A program made the translations under genes and the position numbers. From the NCBI RefSeq assembly GCF_030373545.1, contig NZ_JAUDCO010000001.1, forward strand, positions 62,001-126,000: a stretch of DNA of 64,000 nucleotides, in the 5' to 3' direction. This DNA comes from Collinsella tanakaei. GTDB lineage: Bacteria > Actinomycetota > Coriobacteriia > Coriobacteriales > Coriobacteriaceae. This document shows, one piece after another, positions 51,581 through 61,215 of the stretch. Position 1 is the stretch's first letter. Each line of letters opens with the position of its first letter. The notes under the pieces are model-generated. The model had not been told where the DNA came from. It saw nothing but the letters and a program-made list of their open reading frames with translations, and ran no database searches.

Positions 51581-53188
51581 TTAGGCGAACGCGCGCTCCG
51601 CGGCCTTCTCGGCCTCGTTGGCCTTCTTGAAGGTGGCCAGGAACGCACGGTACCCTTCGACGTCTGCCGGATCGGGCTCGATGGTCGTGCCCTCCATGTC
51701 GGCAAACACCTTGTTGTTGAGGTAGTCGGCGAGCGACTCGCCATCCTCGCGCCACGCCATGTAGGCGGCGGCGACGGCCTGGCCCCAAGCGCCGCCCTCG
51801 CCCGCGGTGGCCATGACGGTCACCGGGGCCTCGAGCGCCGCGGCGAGCAGGCTCTGGGCGACGACGGGCGTCTTGAAGATGCCGCCGTGGCCGTACAGTT
51901 TGTCGATCTTGACGTCCTCTGCGCGCAGGGCCTCGTTGCCGGCGGCAAGCGCACCGAAGGCGGCCATGATGTTCATGCGCATGAAGTTGGCGATGCTGAA
52001 CGTGGAGTTCTGGCCGCGAAGGACCATCGGGTAGCCGGTCTGGACGCCCATGACGGTCTCGCCCGAGATGAACGGGATGGACACAAGGCCGCCCGCGTCC
52101 TTGTCGCCGTCGAGCGCGGCGGTGAACAGCTTGGTGAACGCCTCGCCCTTGTTCACGTCGGCGCCCATGAGGGACGCGAAGTCGCACAGCAGGTTGACCC
52201 AGCCGTTGATGTCGGAGGTGCAGTTGTTGCAGTGCACCATGGCGACCGGATCGCCGACCGGCGTGGTCACGAGGTCGATCTCGGGGATGGTGGCGTCCTT
52301 CAGGCCGTGCTCGAGCACGATATTCGAGAACACCGAGGTGCCAGCCGACACGTTGCCGGTGCGCGGCGCGATGGAGTTGGTGGCGATCATGCCGGTGCCG
52401 GCGTCGCCCTCGGGCGGGCAGACGGGGCAGCCGGGCTCGAGATCGCCATCCGGGTCGAGCAGACGCGCGCCCTCGGCGGTCAGGTGGCCGGCGCACTCGC
52501 CCGCGACCATGATCTTGGGCAGCAGGTCCTCGACCTTCCACGCCACGCCCTTGCTCGCCACGAGCTCGTCGAACTTGGCCACCATGGCGGCATCGTAGTC
52601 GTGCGTCTCGGAATCGATGGGGAACATGCCCGACGCGTCGCCGATGGACAGGACCTTCTCGCCGGTGAGCTTCCAGTGCGCATAGCCCGCAAGCGTCGTG
52701 AAGAAGTCGATCTTGTCCACGTGCTCCTCGCCGTTCAGCACGGCCTGGTAGATGTGGGACACGCTCCAGCGCTCGGGGGTGTGGAAGGCGAAGAGATCGG
52801 ACAGCTCGTGGGCCGCCTGCGTCGTGGTGGTGTTGCGCCAGGTGCGGAACGGCACGAGCGGGTTGCCCTCAGCGTCGAAGGGCAGGTAGCCGTGCATCAT
52901 GGCGGAGATGCCCAGCGCGCCGACCTTCTTGAGGGTGACGCCGTACTTCTCGGCGACGTCGGCCTTCATGCTTGCGTACGCGGCGGCGAGACCGGCGAAG
53001 ATCTCCTCGTCGCTGTAGGTCCAGTAGCCGTCGACCAGCGAGTTCTCCCAGTCGAAGGCGCCGATGGCGATCGGCTCGCTGTCGGAGGCGACAAGCACCG
53101 CCTTGATGCGGGTCGAGCCGTACTCGATGCCCAGCGCGGTCGCACCGGACTCGATATCGGCGATGATCTGTTCTTTCGTCATGGCCAT
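51581..53188 (-). CDS. FGGY-family sugar kinase, probable L-ribulokinase
   Basis: 535 residues. The N domain begins with the ATP-motif text LGIEYGSTRIKAVLV, then ISAMMHGYLPFD; the C domain has GTGMIATNSIAPRTGNVSAGTSVF and KLYGHGGIFKTPVVAQS. It lies directly after araA, so its role is likely L-ribulose phosphorylation. It is not the classical E. coli AraB type but the other FGGY group seen in gut bacteria. An AGGAGAGG site precedes the ATG; a second ATG is two codons later. Confidence 0.85.
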   Translation of the reverse strand: MAMTKEQIIADIESGATALGIEYGSTRIKAVLVASDSEPIAIGAFDWENSLVDGYWTYSDEEIFAGLAAAYASMKADVAEKYGVTLKKVGALGISAMMHGYLPFDAEGNPLVPFRTWRNTTTTQAAHELSDLFAFHTPERWSVSHIYQAVLNGEEHVDKIDFFTTLAGYAHWKLTGEKVLSIGDASGMFPIDSETHDYDAAMVAKFDELVASKGVAWKVEDLLPKIMVAGECAGHLTAEGARLLDPDGDLEPGCPVCPPEGDAGTGMIATNSIAPRTGNVSAGTSVFSNIVLEHGLKDATIPEIDLVTTPVGDPVAMVHCNNCTSDINGWVNLLCDFASLMGADVNKGEAFTKLFTAALDGDKDAGGLVSIPFISGETVMGVQTGYPMVLRGQNSTFSIANFMRMNIMAAFGALAAGNEALRAEDVKIDKLYGHGGIFKTPVVAQSLLAAALEAPVTVMATAGEGGAWGQAVAAAYMAWREDGESLADYLNNKVFADMEGTTIEPDPADVEGYRAFLATFKKANEAEKAAERAFA

Positions 53189-53211
53189 GAGCCTCTCCTT
53201 AGAAGGAAGAA

Positions 53212-53241
53212 GGCCGCGCCCCGACGGGGCGGGACGCGGCC
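53212..53241 (-). terminator. Hairpin between araA and the kinase gene
   Basis: GGCCGCG-CCCC and GGGG-CGCGGCC arms. No T run. Likely an mRNA structure between genes. Further on at 53286-53299 is GTCCCTATTTTCCC, shared with the palindrome at 28318. Confidence 0.55.
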
Positions 53242-53315
53242 GAATCTTGCAGAGCTTCAGACGGGGACCACTGGAAAAGGTGCCTGTCCCTATTTTCCCG
53301 ATCCCCTATCGCGCA

Positions 53316-54812
53316 TTAGCGGTAGTACACCTCGCCGAGCTTCAGGTCGCGCTTGAAGTCGCGGATGTTGGTGTTGGCGTCGATGACCACGCTCTCGATG
53401 CCCATGGCGTCAGCCCAGTCGACCATCTGGTCGGCGGTGAGGTCATAGGAGAACGCGGTGTGGTGCGCGCCGCCCGCGTAGATCCAGGCCTCGGTACCAA
53501 CCTTGAGGTTGGGGCGCGGGGTCCAGAACACGGTGCCGGTGGGCAGCATCGGCATGGGCTTCTCGACCTTCTTGCAGTCGACGTCCTGGATGATCAGACG
53601 GAAACGATTGCCCAGGTCGATGAGGGAGGTGGCGATGGCCGAACCGGTCTTGGCGGTGAAGATCAGGCGCGCCGGATCCTCGCGGTCGCCCATGGACAGC
53701 GGCGTGGCGCGGATGGCGATGGGACCCTCGGCCACGGACGGATCGACCTCGGACATGTGGGACTCGAGGATGCCCTCCTTGCCCGGGACCAGGTTGTAGG
53801 TGTAGTCCTCCATGAGGGCGGAACCCTTGGCGTTGGGATCGCCGGCAGTCATGACCTTCATCAGGCGCACCATGGCAGGGGTCTTCCAGTCGCCCTCGGG
53901 GCCGAAGCCGTAACCCTTCTGCATGAGGCGCTGGATGGCCAGCGACGGCAGCTGCTTCAGGCCGCCCAGGTCGCCGAAGTGATCGGAGAAGGCGTTGTAG
54001 TTGTGATCAGTGAGGAAGCGCTCGATACCGATCTCCTGCTGGGCCTGGACCTCGACGTGACGACGGAACTCCTCGGGGTCACGGCCGTCGAGCACGAGCT
54101 CATAGGTGTCGTAGTACTCGTCGGCGAGCGCCTTGACCTCGGCGGGAGTGACGGCGTCGACATAGGGGGTGAGGTCGTTGATCGGCCAGGCGTCGACCGT
54201 CCAGCCGAAGACCTGCTGGGCCTCGATCTTGTCGCCGTCGGTCACCGCGACGTTGCGCATGGTGTCGGCGAAGCGGCACACGCGAATGTTGCGGCTCTCG
54301 TTAATGCCGACCGCGACGCGCTGCCACTGGCCGAGCTCGGCCAGGGCCGCCTCGTCCTTCCAGTAACCGAAGACCACCTTGTGGTTCCAGCGCATACGGG
54401 CAAAGATGTGGCCGAACTCACGCTCGCCATGGGCCGCCTGATTCTCGTTCATGAAGTCCATGTCGATGGTGTCGTACGGGATCTCCTCGTTGTACTGCGT
54501 CGCGAACTGGCACAGCGGCTTGCGGAGGTCGCGCAGGCCGGCGATGTAGTTCTTGGAGGGCGAGAAGGTGTGGGCCCAGGTGATGATACCGGCGCACTCG
54601 GGGTCGTTGTTGGCCTCGTTGAACGTGGCCTGGATGACATCGGCGGTCAGCAGGTTGGGCTTGAGCACGACCTCGAACGGGACCTTATCGGACGCGTTGA
54701 GTGCAGCCACGACCTCGGCGGAGTGCTCGGCGACGTGCTGGAGCACCTCGTCGCCGTACAGGTCCTGGGTGCACGGGCAGAAATAGAACTTGTACTTCTT
54801 GATCTCGAGCAT
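53316..54812 (-). CDS. araA: L-arabinose isomerase
   Basis: 498-residue manganese enzyme converting L-arabinose to L-ribulose. FCPCTQDLYG at the start, WAHTFSPSKNYIAGL, metal-site Glu and His in ALMEDYTYNL and ILESHMSEVDP, and a late GGAHHTAFS. Full length for AraA. AAGGAG site before the ATG. It sits between the permease and kinase genes in the ara operon. Confidence 0.95.
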   Translation of the reverse strand: MLEIKKYKFYFCPCTQDLYGDEVLQHVAEHSAEVVAALNASDKVPFEVVLKPNLLTADVIQATFNEANNDPECAGIITWAHTFSPSKNYIAGLRDLRKPLCQFATQYNEEIPYDTIDMDFMNENQAAHGEREFGHIFARMRWNHKVVFGYWKDEAALAELGQWQRVAVGINESRNIRVCRFADTMRNVAVTDGDKIEAQQVFGWTVDAWPINDLTPYVDAVTPAEVKALADEYYDTYELVLDGRDPEEFRRHVEVQAQQEIGIERFLTDHNYNAFSDHFGDLGGLKQLPSLAIQRLMQKGYGFGPEGDWKTPAMVRLMKVMTAGDPNAKGSALMEDYTYNLVPGKEGILESHMSEVDPSVAEGPIAIRATPLSMGDREDPARLIFTAKTGSAIATSLIDLGNRFRLIIQDVDCKKVEKPMPMLPTGTVFWTPRPNLKVGTEAWIYAGGAHHTAFSYDLTADQMVDWADAMGIESVVIDANTNIRDFKRDLKLGEVYYR

Positions 54813-54914
54813 AGCGTTGTTCTCCTTGCTCTAGAGATGAACGGGACGGGGCGCAAGACGAGCTCGCGGACCCCAGTGGACAGACGGACATATACCCATC
54901 CGTCCGCGCGGAAA

Positions 54915-54940
54915 GCGGGGGCCGGATGACCGACCCCCGC
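54915..54940 (-). terminator. Hairpin between permease and araA
   Basis: GCGGGGG (54915-54921) with CCCCCGC (54934-54940) and an inner CGG/CCG. No T run. Confidence 0.55.
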
Positions 54941-54946
54941 GAGTCG

Positions 54947-55918
54947 CTATTTGATGACCTGGTTGGCCGCGCGCTCGGAGAAGATCGCGACCATGACGAC
55001 GAACACGATACCGAGAATCAGCTGCTGGATCTCGGTGGTGAAGCCGAGCATGACCAAGCCGCGCTGGAGCACGAGGTAGGACAGGACGCCGGTCACGACG
55101 CTGGAGAAGCGGGAGCGGGCGCCGCCGTTGATGGGCATGCCGCCGAGAACCAGGGCGATGAGGATCTGGGTCTCGAGCATGTTGCCGGCCTGCGAGGTAA
55201 CCGAGCCGATGCGGATCGCGTTGATGAGCGCGGCGAAGCCGGTGATAGCGCCAGCGACGACGTAGATGATGATCTTGGTGCGCTGGACGTTGATGCCGGC
55301 AAAGCGGGCGCCGCTCTCGGAAGCGCCGATCGCCTTGAGGTTGGAACCGAGGGCCGTGAAGTGCAGCACCAGGTAGGCGAGGACGAGCACGGCGACGACG
55401 ATGCCGATCAGAAGCGGCGTGTTGGTGGCGAGCGCCGTCAGGTAGGTGGCGGCGTACACCGGGCTCGAGGTGGTGATGTAGGCAATGACGCCGCGGAGCA
55501 GGAACATCATGCACATCGTAACCACGAATGACTGGACCTGGCCCTTCACGTGGAACAGGGCGTTGATCAGGCCGATGACAGCGCCGGTCGCCATGCCGCC
55601 GAGGATGGCGAGGATCGGGTTGTACTGCGACAGGAAGCACACCACGGCGCAGGACAGGCCCATCATGGAGCCCTGGGAGAAGTCCAGGCAGCCCATGGAC
55701 ATGATCATGTACACGCCGACGGTCGCGATCATAAGCGTGAAGCCGCCAGAGATGATCAGGGTGATGTTGCGCGGCGTGACCAGCGCACCGCCCGTCAGGA
55801 TGGCGAAGATCGCCACGATCGCCACGAAGCTGATGATGGGCAAGAAGCTCTTGATCTGATGCCAGTCGAATTTCTTCTCCTGGGTCTCGGCCGCAGCCTT
55901 CGTATTAGTAGAAGCCAT
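54947..55918 (-). CDS. Sugar ABC transporter permease (second ara system)
   Basis: 323 residues of the RbsC family, about nine helices. MSMGCLDFSQGSMMGLS replaces the common SGGIDLS block; AIGASESGARFAGINV and GGMPINGGARSRF follow. It is not closely similar to the permeases at 46311-48452. GAGG precedes the ATG. Confidence 0.92.
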   Translation of the reverse strand: MASTNTKAAAETQEKKFDWHQIKSFLPIISFVAIVAIFAILTGGALVTPRNITLIISGGFTLMIATVGVYMIMSMGCLDFSQGSMMGLSCAVVCFLSQYNPILAILGGMATGAVIGLINALFHVKGQVQSFVVTMCMMFLLRGVIAYITTSSPVYAATYLTALATNTPLLIGIVVAVLVLAYLVLHFTALGSNLKAIGASESGARFAGINVQRTKIIIYVVAGAITGFAALINAIRIGSVTSQAGNMLETQILIALVLGGMPINGGARSRFSSVVTGVLSYLVLQRGLVMLGFTTEIQQLILGIVFVVMVAIFSERAANQVIK

Positions 55919-55931
55919 CTGTTTCGCCTCC

Positions 55932-57434
55932 TTAAATCATCTTCGCGATGATGTCTTGCTCGGTAAGCTCAGGGCTGCGGAACAGCTGCCCGTTGATCTT
56001 GCCGTCCTTCATGACCAGAATGCGGTCGCACATACCGATGAGCTCCATGATCTCCTCGGAGATGATGAGGATCGCCTTGCCCTGGTTGCGCATCTCCTCG
56101 AGCAGCGCGTAGATGTCGGCCTTGACGCCGATGTCGATGCCGCGCGTCGGGGAGTCGAGCAGCAGGATGTCGGACTGCTTGCCCAGCCAGCGGGCGAGAA
56201 CGACCTTCTGCTTGTTGCCGCCGGACAGGGCGGACACGTACTGGTCGACACCGACCATCTTGGTGGACATGATGTCGGCGTACTTCTGGGCGAAGGCCTT
56301 GAGATCCTTCTGCTTGAGGATAAGGCCCATGTCGCGCATCGAGGGCAGCGTGATGTTGTCCTGGATGGTGTCGTTGATCAGCAGGCTCTCGTTATCGCGG
56401 TCCTTGGAGGCGTAGGCGATGGAGTGGTCGATGGCGGCGTTGATGTCGTTGATCGGCGTGCCGTCGCCCAGCTGCACGATGCCCTCGCGGTCGTAGGAGG
56501 CGCCGAACATGGCCTTGCCCACCTCGTGCATGCCGCACTCGGACAGGCCGCCGATGCCCAGGATCTCGCCTTTGTGCAACTCGAGCGACACGTTGTCGAG
56601 CGACCCGGGAACGCTCACGTTCTGCATCATGATCGCGATCTCGCCCTGTGGCTCGAGCGTGTAGTCGGGGTAGTCGGTACGATAGTAGTGATCGTCCATC
56701 TCGCGGCCGACCATGAGGGTCTTGAGCTTGTCCTCGTCGACGTCCTTGGCGTTGATGGTGGTGATGTAGTCACCGTCGCGCAGGATGGAGATGCGGTCGG
56801 ACATGCGCAGGACCTCGGCCATGTCGTGGCTGATGAAGATCACGCAGTGGCCCTTGGCGCGCACGTCGAGCATGACCTCGAACAGCTTCTCGCGGCCGTC
56901 CTGGGACAGGGCCGTGGTGGTCTCGTCGACGACGAGGATCTTGGGATCGAACCACGTGGACTTCAAGATCTCGATGATCTTGCGCTCCTCGAAGTTGTAG
57001 TTCTCGATGGGCGCGGTGGCGCGGATCTTGGACAGGCCGAAGCCGTCGAGCAGCTCCTGGGCCTTCTTGTTCATGGCGGCGGTGTTCTTGATGCCGTACT
57101 TCATGAAGCGGTCCTCGTCACCCAGGAAGAGGTTCTCGGCGACCGTGAGGCCGTTCAGGGTGCCCAGCTCCTGGACGATGACGGCCACGCCGTGGTGGTT
57201 GCCGTCGACCTGGTTTTTGGGAGCGATCTGCTCGCCGTCCAGGGTGAACGTGCCGCCGCCGATGGGCAGGATGCCCGTGAGCATGTTGGTGAACGTGGAC
57301 TTGCCGGAGCCGTTCTCGCCGATCAAGGCGTGGATCTCGCCGGCGTTGAAGTCGAGGGACACCTCTTTGACGGCGTGCGTGGGGCCGAACTTCTTATCGA
57401 TCTTCTCAGCGTGAAGCAACAGCTTATCTGACAT
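55932..57434 (-). CDS. Sugar ABC transporter ATPase with degenerate motifs (second ara system)
   Basis: 500 residues, two ATPase halves. First: good Walker A GENGSGKST, but the signature region reads ENYNFEERKIIEI and Walker B is VVDETTTALS. Second: P-loop replaced by GGLSECGMHE (common), signature LSGGNKQKV intact, Walker B LLLDSPTRGID with Ser where the catalytic Glu is expected. So catalysis may rest mainly on the first half. GGAGGG precedes the ATG. Confidence 0.92.
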   Translation of the reverse strand: MSDKLLLHAEKIDKKFGPTHAVKEVSLDFNAGEIHALIGENGSGKSTFTNMLTGILPIGGGTFTLDGEQIAPKNQVDGNHHGVAVIVQELGTLNGLTVAENLFLGDEDRFMKYGIKNTAAMNKKAQELLDGFGLSKIRATAPIENYNFEERKIIEILKSTWFDPKILVVDETTTALSQDGREKLFEVMLDVRAKGHCVIFISHDMAEVLRMSDRISILRDGDYITTINAKDVDEDKLKTLMVGREMDDHYYRTDYPDYTLEPQGEIAIMMQNVSVPGSLDNVSLELHKGEILGIGGLSECGMHEVGKAMFGASYDREGIVQLGDGTPINDINAAIDHSIAYASKDRDNESLLINDTIQDNITLPSMRDMGLILKQKDLKAFAQKYADIMSTKMVGVDQYVSALSGGNKQKVVLARWLGKQSDILLLDSPTRGIDIGVKADIYALLEEMRNQGKAILIISEEIMELIGMCDRILVMKDGKINGQLFRSPELTEQDIIAKMI

Positions 57435-57448
57435 GGTGCATCCCTCCT

Positions 57449-58396
57449 TTACTTGACGACAGCGCCCTTGACGCGCTTGACGGTCAGGGTCACGACGATC
57501 AGCAGCGTAGCGCCGGTGACGACGTTATTGATGGTGGTGGGCATGCCGAGGGCCACGAAGCCGGCGAACATCATGGAGATGATCAGCTCGCCGATCACGA
57601 TGGCGACGACCGGGTGGCCGTACTTCTTGAAGGCCAGGCCGAAGAACGCGCCCATGAGCGGCGTGAAGTTCAGCGACTGGGAGAGCATGCCGGTCATCGG
57701 GGTCTGGGCGGTGCCGTAGCCGATGTACAGGACGGCCATGATGCCGACGAAGCCGGCGCACAGGATGAACGCGATGAACTTGTACTTGTCGACGTTCACG
57801 CCCATGTTCTTGGCGGTGAGCTCGTTGGTGCCGATGGCGTTGATGTAGGTGCCGACCTTGGTGTACTTGAGGATGAACCCGCACAGGAAGAACGCGATGA
57901 GCGCGAGGATCACGTTATACGGGTAGGAGCCGAACATGTTGTACTGGGCGTCCAGGCGGGTACCGGCCCAGTTGGACGCGAACACGCTGAAGCTCTCGTA
58001 GATCAGCGACAGGCCGACGGTGACGATCAGCGACGGGATGCGCAGGACCGTGTAGGCCAGGCCGTTGAAGAAGCCGAGCATGATGCCGCACACGATCGGG
58101 GCCACGACGAGGCCCACGACGCCGAACATCTGGCTGAAGCCGATCGACAGCAGGCAGGACAGGACCAGCACCGAGCCGATCGAGAAGTCCCACAGACCCT
58201 GGGTGACGATGAAGTACATACCGCAGCCGCCGACCGCGTAGATCAGCGCGCTCTGCAGGTAAGTCATGATCTGCGCGGGGGAACCGAACGTCTCGGGGCG
58301 CAGCACCTTGAAGATGGCCCAGCAGATGAGCGTCAGCACGACGAGGAAGCCCACGCCGAACCACTGGCTCTGCTGGAGTTTCTTGATTGCGTCCAT
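57449..58396 (-). CDS. Sugar ABC transporter permease (second ara system)
   Basis: 315 residues of the RbsC family. TQGLWDFSIGSVLVLS sits where SGGIDLSVG is usual, as in its partner. AIGTNELTAKNMGVN and AFFGLAFKKYGHP follow. GGAAGGAGAG precedes the ATG at 58396; the frame to 58453 overlaps the intergenic hairpin. Confidence 0.92.
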   Translation of the reverse strand: MDAIKKLQQSQWFGVGFLVVLTLICWAIFKVLRPETFGSPAQIMTYLQSALIYAVGGCGMYFIVTQGLWDFSIGSVLVLSCLLSIGFSQMFGVVGLVVAPIVCGIMLGFFNGLAYTVLRIPSLIVTVGLSLIYESFSVFASNWAGTRLDAQYNMFGSYPYNVILALIAFFLCGFILKYTKVGTYINAIGTNELTAKNMGVNVDKYKFIAFILCAGFVGIMAVLYIGYGTAQTPMTGMLSQSLNFTPLMGAFFGLAFKKYGHPVVAIVIGELIISMMFAGFVALGMPTTINNVVTGATLLIVVTLTVKRVKGAVVK

Positions 58397-58429
58397 CCAC
58401 CTCTCCTTCCAATGGTGATGGATACCGAT

Positions 58430-58473
58430 GGAGACGGGAGCAAGCCCCGGCAAGGGTACTTGCCCCCGTCTCC
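58430..58473 (-). terminator. Hairpin between receptor and permease genes
   Basis: GGAGACGGG-GCAAG pairs with CTTGC-CCCGTCTCC around a loop. No T run. Typical of a structure that keeps receptor mRNA more abundant. Confidence 0.65.
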
Positions 58474-58492
58474 AGGATGGCTAAACGAGGAT

Positions 58493-59704
58493 TTACGCGT
58501 GACGCTCCATAACGTCCTCGATGGACAGGGAGGTCGCGGCCTCATTGAGCTCGTCATAGCTCAGCTCGGCCAGAGCGGCGATCTCGTCGTCGTTGTACGG
58601 GTCGTCGTCGACGAAGTACTTCTCGTAGTTCTCGTACTCCTCGACGGAGGACACGAACACGTACGGGAACTGGATGTCCTTGCCGAACTCGCCCTGGACG
58701 GGGACGTAGCCCTCCTTGCCGCGGACGGCGTTGTAGACGAGCAGCAGCGCGTACAGCGGGTCGCAGAAGTGGCCGCCGGACTCGCAGTACATACCGCCGG
58801 TCTCGAGCTGCTCCTTGAGGTCCTCAAGGAAGTCGGTGGAGGCGACGCGGATGGTGCCGGTGAGGCCCATGTTGGCGAGCTGGCCGATGGAGCCGACCAG
58901 CGGGTCGCCGCCGCCGCCGGCGACGATCAGGGCGTCCATGTCGGGGTTGTTGTTGACGAACTGCTGGGTAACCTTGGCGCCCTCGGAGGAGGAGGTGTTG
59001 GCGTAAACCGGCTCAGTCATGGTCACCGGGTCGTCAGCGTGCTCCTTGTTCCACTTCTCGACGCCGTTCTGGTAGCCGATCCAGCGCTGCTGGAACGTGG
59101 CGTCGCCGACCGTCCAACCCTCGAGGCAGATGTTGCGGGCGCCCTTCTGGATGCCCTCGTAGGCATCGGGGTTGTCCATGGTGAGCAGCTCGATGAGCTT
59201 CTCACCGTTGCCGACCTCGTCCTCGTGGACAGCACCGACGTAGTACTGGGAGTTCTCAGCGGTGGCGTAGACCTCGGGGCTGTTCTCCTGGCTGATGATG
59301 CGGTAGAACTGAGCGAGGTAGACCTGGTTCTGGTCGCAGGTGGAGATAGCGGCCTGCATCTCGGAGTCAGCGGAGTTGCAGACGACGATGCCCTGGCAGC
59401 CAGCGGCGCAAAGGGTCTCGATGGAGGCGGTAACCTGCTCGGAGACGTGGCCCTGGTCGACGTAGGAGAGCTCGATGCCCAGGATGCCGGCGGCCTTGTC
59501 CAGGATGTTCTTGGACAGGGAGCCGAGCGCGTCGGTGGAGCTCCAGATGGAGACGCCGATCTTGATCTTCTCGCCCGAACCGCTGGCGGCACCGGAGCCG
59601 TTGCCGGACTCGCCGCCGCAACCGGCAAGCGCGCCGGCGGTCAGGCCGAGACCGGCCGTAGCAGCGCTGAGCTTGACAAAGTTGCGCCTCGAAACGTCTT
59701 TCAT
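58493..59704 (-). CDS. Sugar-binding lipoprotein (second ara system)
   Basis: 403 residues. Tat-like RRNFVKLSA, lipobox LAGC near residue 29. The binding domain begins KIGVSIWSSTDALGS and has VVCNSADSEM and an IRVASTDFLEDL hinge block. It is longer than and not closely similar to the YtfQ-like receptor, so the ligand may differ, for example an arabino-oligosaccharide. GGAAGGGG precedes the ATG. First gene of the operon that includes araA. Confidence 0.9.
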   Translation of the reverse strand: MKDVSRRNFVKLSAATAGLGLTAGALAGCGGESGNGSGAASGSGEKIKIGVSIWSSTDALGSLSKNILDKAAGILGIELSYVDQGHVSEQVTASIETLCAAGCQGIVVCNSADSEMQAAISTCDQNQVYLAQFYRIISQENSPEVYATAENSQYYVGAVHEDEVGNGEKLIELLTMDNPDAYEGIQKGARNICLEGWTVGDATFQQRWIGYQNGVEKWNKEHADDPVTMTEPVYANTSSSEGAKVTQQFVNNNPDMDALIVAGGGGDPLVGSIGQLANMGLTGTIRVASTDFLEDLKEQLETGGMYCESGGHFCDPLYALLLVYNAVRGKEGYVPVQGEFGKDIQFPYVFVSSVEEYENYEKYFVDDDPYNDDEIAALAELSYDELNEAATSLSIEDVMERHA

Positions 59705-60145
59705 GGAATACCCCTTCCATACATCCCGGCGCGCTCTCCCGCACGCCGGAAAACCTCGGGCCGACAGGCCCTCGTGCTTGCGGACGCTTTCGCGTCCCCG
59801 GAAAGCGTTTGGCGAGTGGTCGTTGAGCTACTGAACATTAACTAAACGCTTCGCCAAACATCGACAAAACATTTATATGCCGACATGACGCCTGCGCTGG
59901 CGTGCAACCTGCGAACGGTATCTATCCGTTGGCGAACGGTATTGATTTTTCCTATCTGATAAGTGTCATTTAGCAGCACTGATGTTCAGTGCCTTTCACC
60001 TATTCTTTTCTCGACATGCACCCACAAACCGTTTCGCATCTGTTCAGCTACCGTTCGCGGGATGTTTGGCTCCTTTTGGTCGACCCTCGTCAAAATAGGA
60101 GTACAGTGTCAATGTTTAGCAAATGTTTAGTTACGGGAGGGCATC
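59705..60145. promoter_or_regulatory. Divergent control region of the ara operon and its LacI regulator
   Basis: 441 bases. Two sites with the LacI/GalR core AA-N-CG-N-TT lie 41 bp apart at 59803-59810 and 59844-59851. GCGAACGGTAT occurs twice as a direct repeat at 59911-59921 and 59932-59942, with an inverted TACCGTTCGC near 60048-60057. GTTTGGCGA (59807-59815) and TCGCCAAAC (59851-59859) form another inverted pair. AATGTTTAG is repeated at about 60113 and 60122 near the lacI ATG. These are candidate operators. Confidence 0.55.
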
Positions 60146-61162
60146 ATGCCTACCGGAAAAGTCAGCGTTCGCGAAATCAGCCGTCTCACGGGTTACTCCC
60201 CGGCGACCGTGTCCAACGCACTGAACAATAAGCGCGGCGTGAGTGACGAGACCGCCGTGCATATCCGCCGCGTCGCCGCCGATCTGGGCTACCGCCGCAA
60301 CGGCAAGCTGCGCCAGGTCCAGTTCGTCATGGGCCGCAACTCCGGCCGCATGCTCGACGAGGGCTCGTTCCGCATGGCCGTGGTCAACGGCATCGAGGAG
60401 GAGGCGCGCGTCCACGGGCTCACCGTCTCGTACACCACCGTCGAGCTCTCCGACAGCGAGACGCGCGAGCGCGAGCTCGGCGCCATCATGTCCGACCCCT
60501 CCGCCGGCATCATCCTGCTCGGCACCGAGATGACCCAGCGCGACTACGACTTGTTCGCCAACGCGCCGGTACCGCTCGTGCTCGTCGACGGCCAGAGCGA
60601 CAACCATTTCTTCGAGTCCATCCTCTTCTCCAACGAGGGCTCGGCCTATCGCGCCGTGCGCTACCTCGTGCAGAAGGGCCATCGCGAGATCGGCTACCTT
60701 GCCGGCAAGCTGCGCATCCGCAACTTTCCGCTGCGCGAGCGCGGCTACGAGCGCGCGCTCGCCGAGGCCGGCGCCACGCCGCAGGCAAAGTTCCGCGTTT
60801 CGCTGGGAACCGACAAGATGGAGAGCGCCTACCGCGACATGCTCGCTTGGCTCAAGACCGATCCCGAGATGCCCACCGCGTTTTTCGCCGAGAACGACGC
60901 GCTGGCGGTCGGCGCCATGAAGGCGCTCACCGAGTGCGGCTACGACATCCCCGGCGACATCTCCATGGTCGGCTTCGATGACGTCGAGTTCGCCGGCGTG
61001 GTGCACCCCGGGCTCACCACGGTCCACGTGGCGCGCGCCGACTTGGGCCGCATCGCCGTACGCAAGCTCATCGAGCAGGTCGAGCATCCCACGCCCTACA
61101 CCTGCGTCACCCACATGAGCACGACGTTCGTGGAGCGCGACAGCGTCCGCGCCCTGATCTGA
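60146..61162 (+). CDS. LacI-family regulator, probable arabinose-operon repressor
   Basis: 338 residues. HTH at about 7-28 (VREISRLTGYSPATVSNALN), effector domain with MVGFDDVEFAG near residue 280. It is divergent from the ara operon, so it most likely controls it and itself through sites in 59705-60145. It is not AraR (which is GntR-HTH plus LacI-type domain) or AraC. GGGAGGG precedes the ATG. Confidence 0.9.
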   Translation: MPTGKVSVREISRLTGYSPATVSNALNNKRGVSDETAVHIRRVAADLGYRRNGKLRQVQFVMGRNSGRMLDEGSFRMAVVNGIEEEARVHGLTVSYTTVELSDSETRERELGAIMSDPSAGIILLGTEMTQRDYDLFANAPVPLVLVDGQSDNHFFESILFSNEGSAYRAVRYLVQKGHREIGYLAGKLRIRNFPLRERGYERALAEAGATPQAKFRVSLGTDKMESAYRDMLAWLKTDPEMPTAFFAENDALAVGAMKALTECGYDIPGDISMVGFDDVEFAGVVHPGLTTVHVARADLGRIAVRKLIEQVEHPTPYTCVTHMSTTFVERDSVRALI

Positions 61163-61215
61163 TGCGCTTGGCGCGCAGCGGGGCGCCCGGTGCGTCCCAG
61201 CCCATTCAAAAACGC

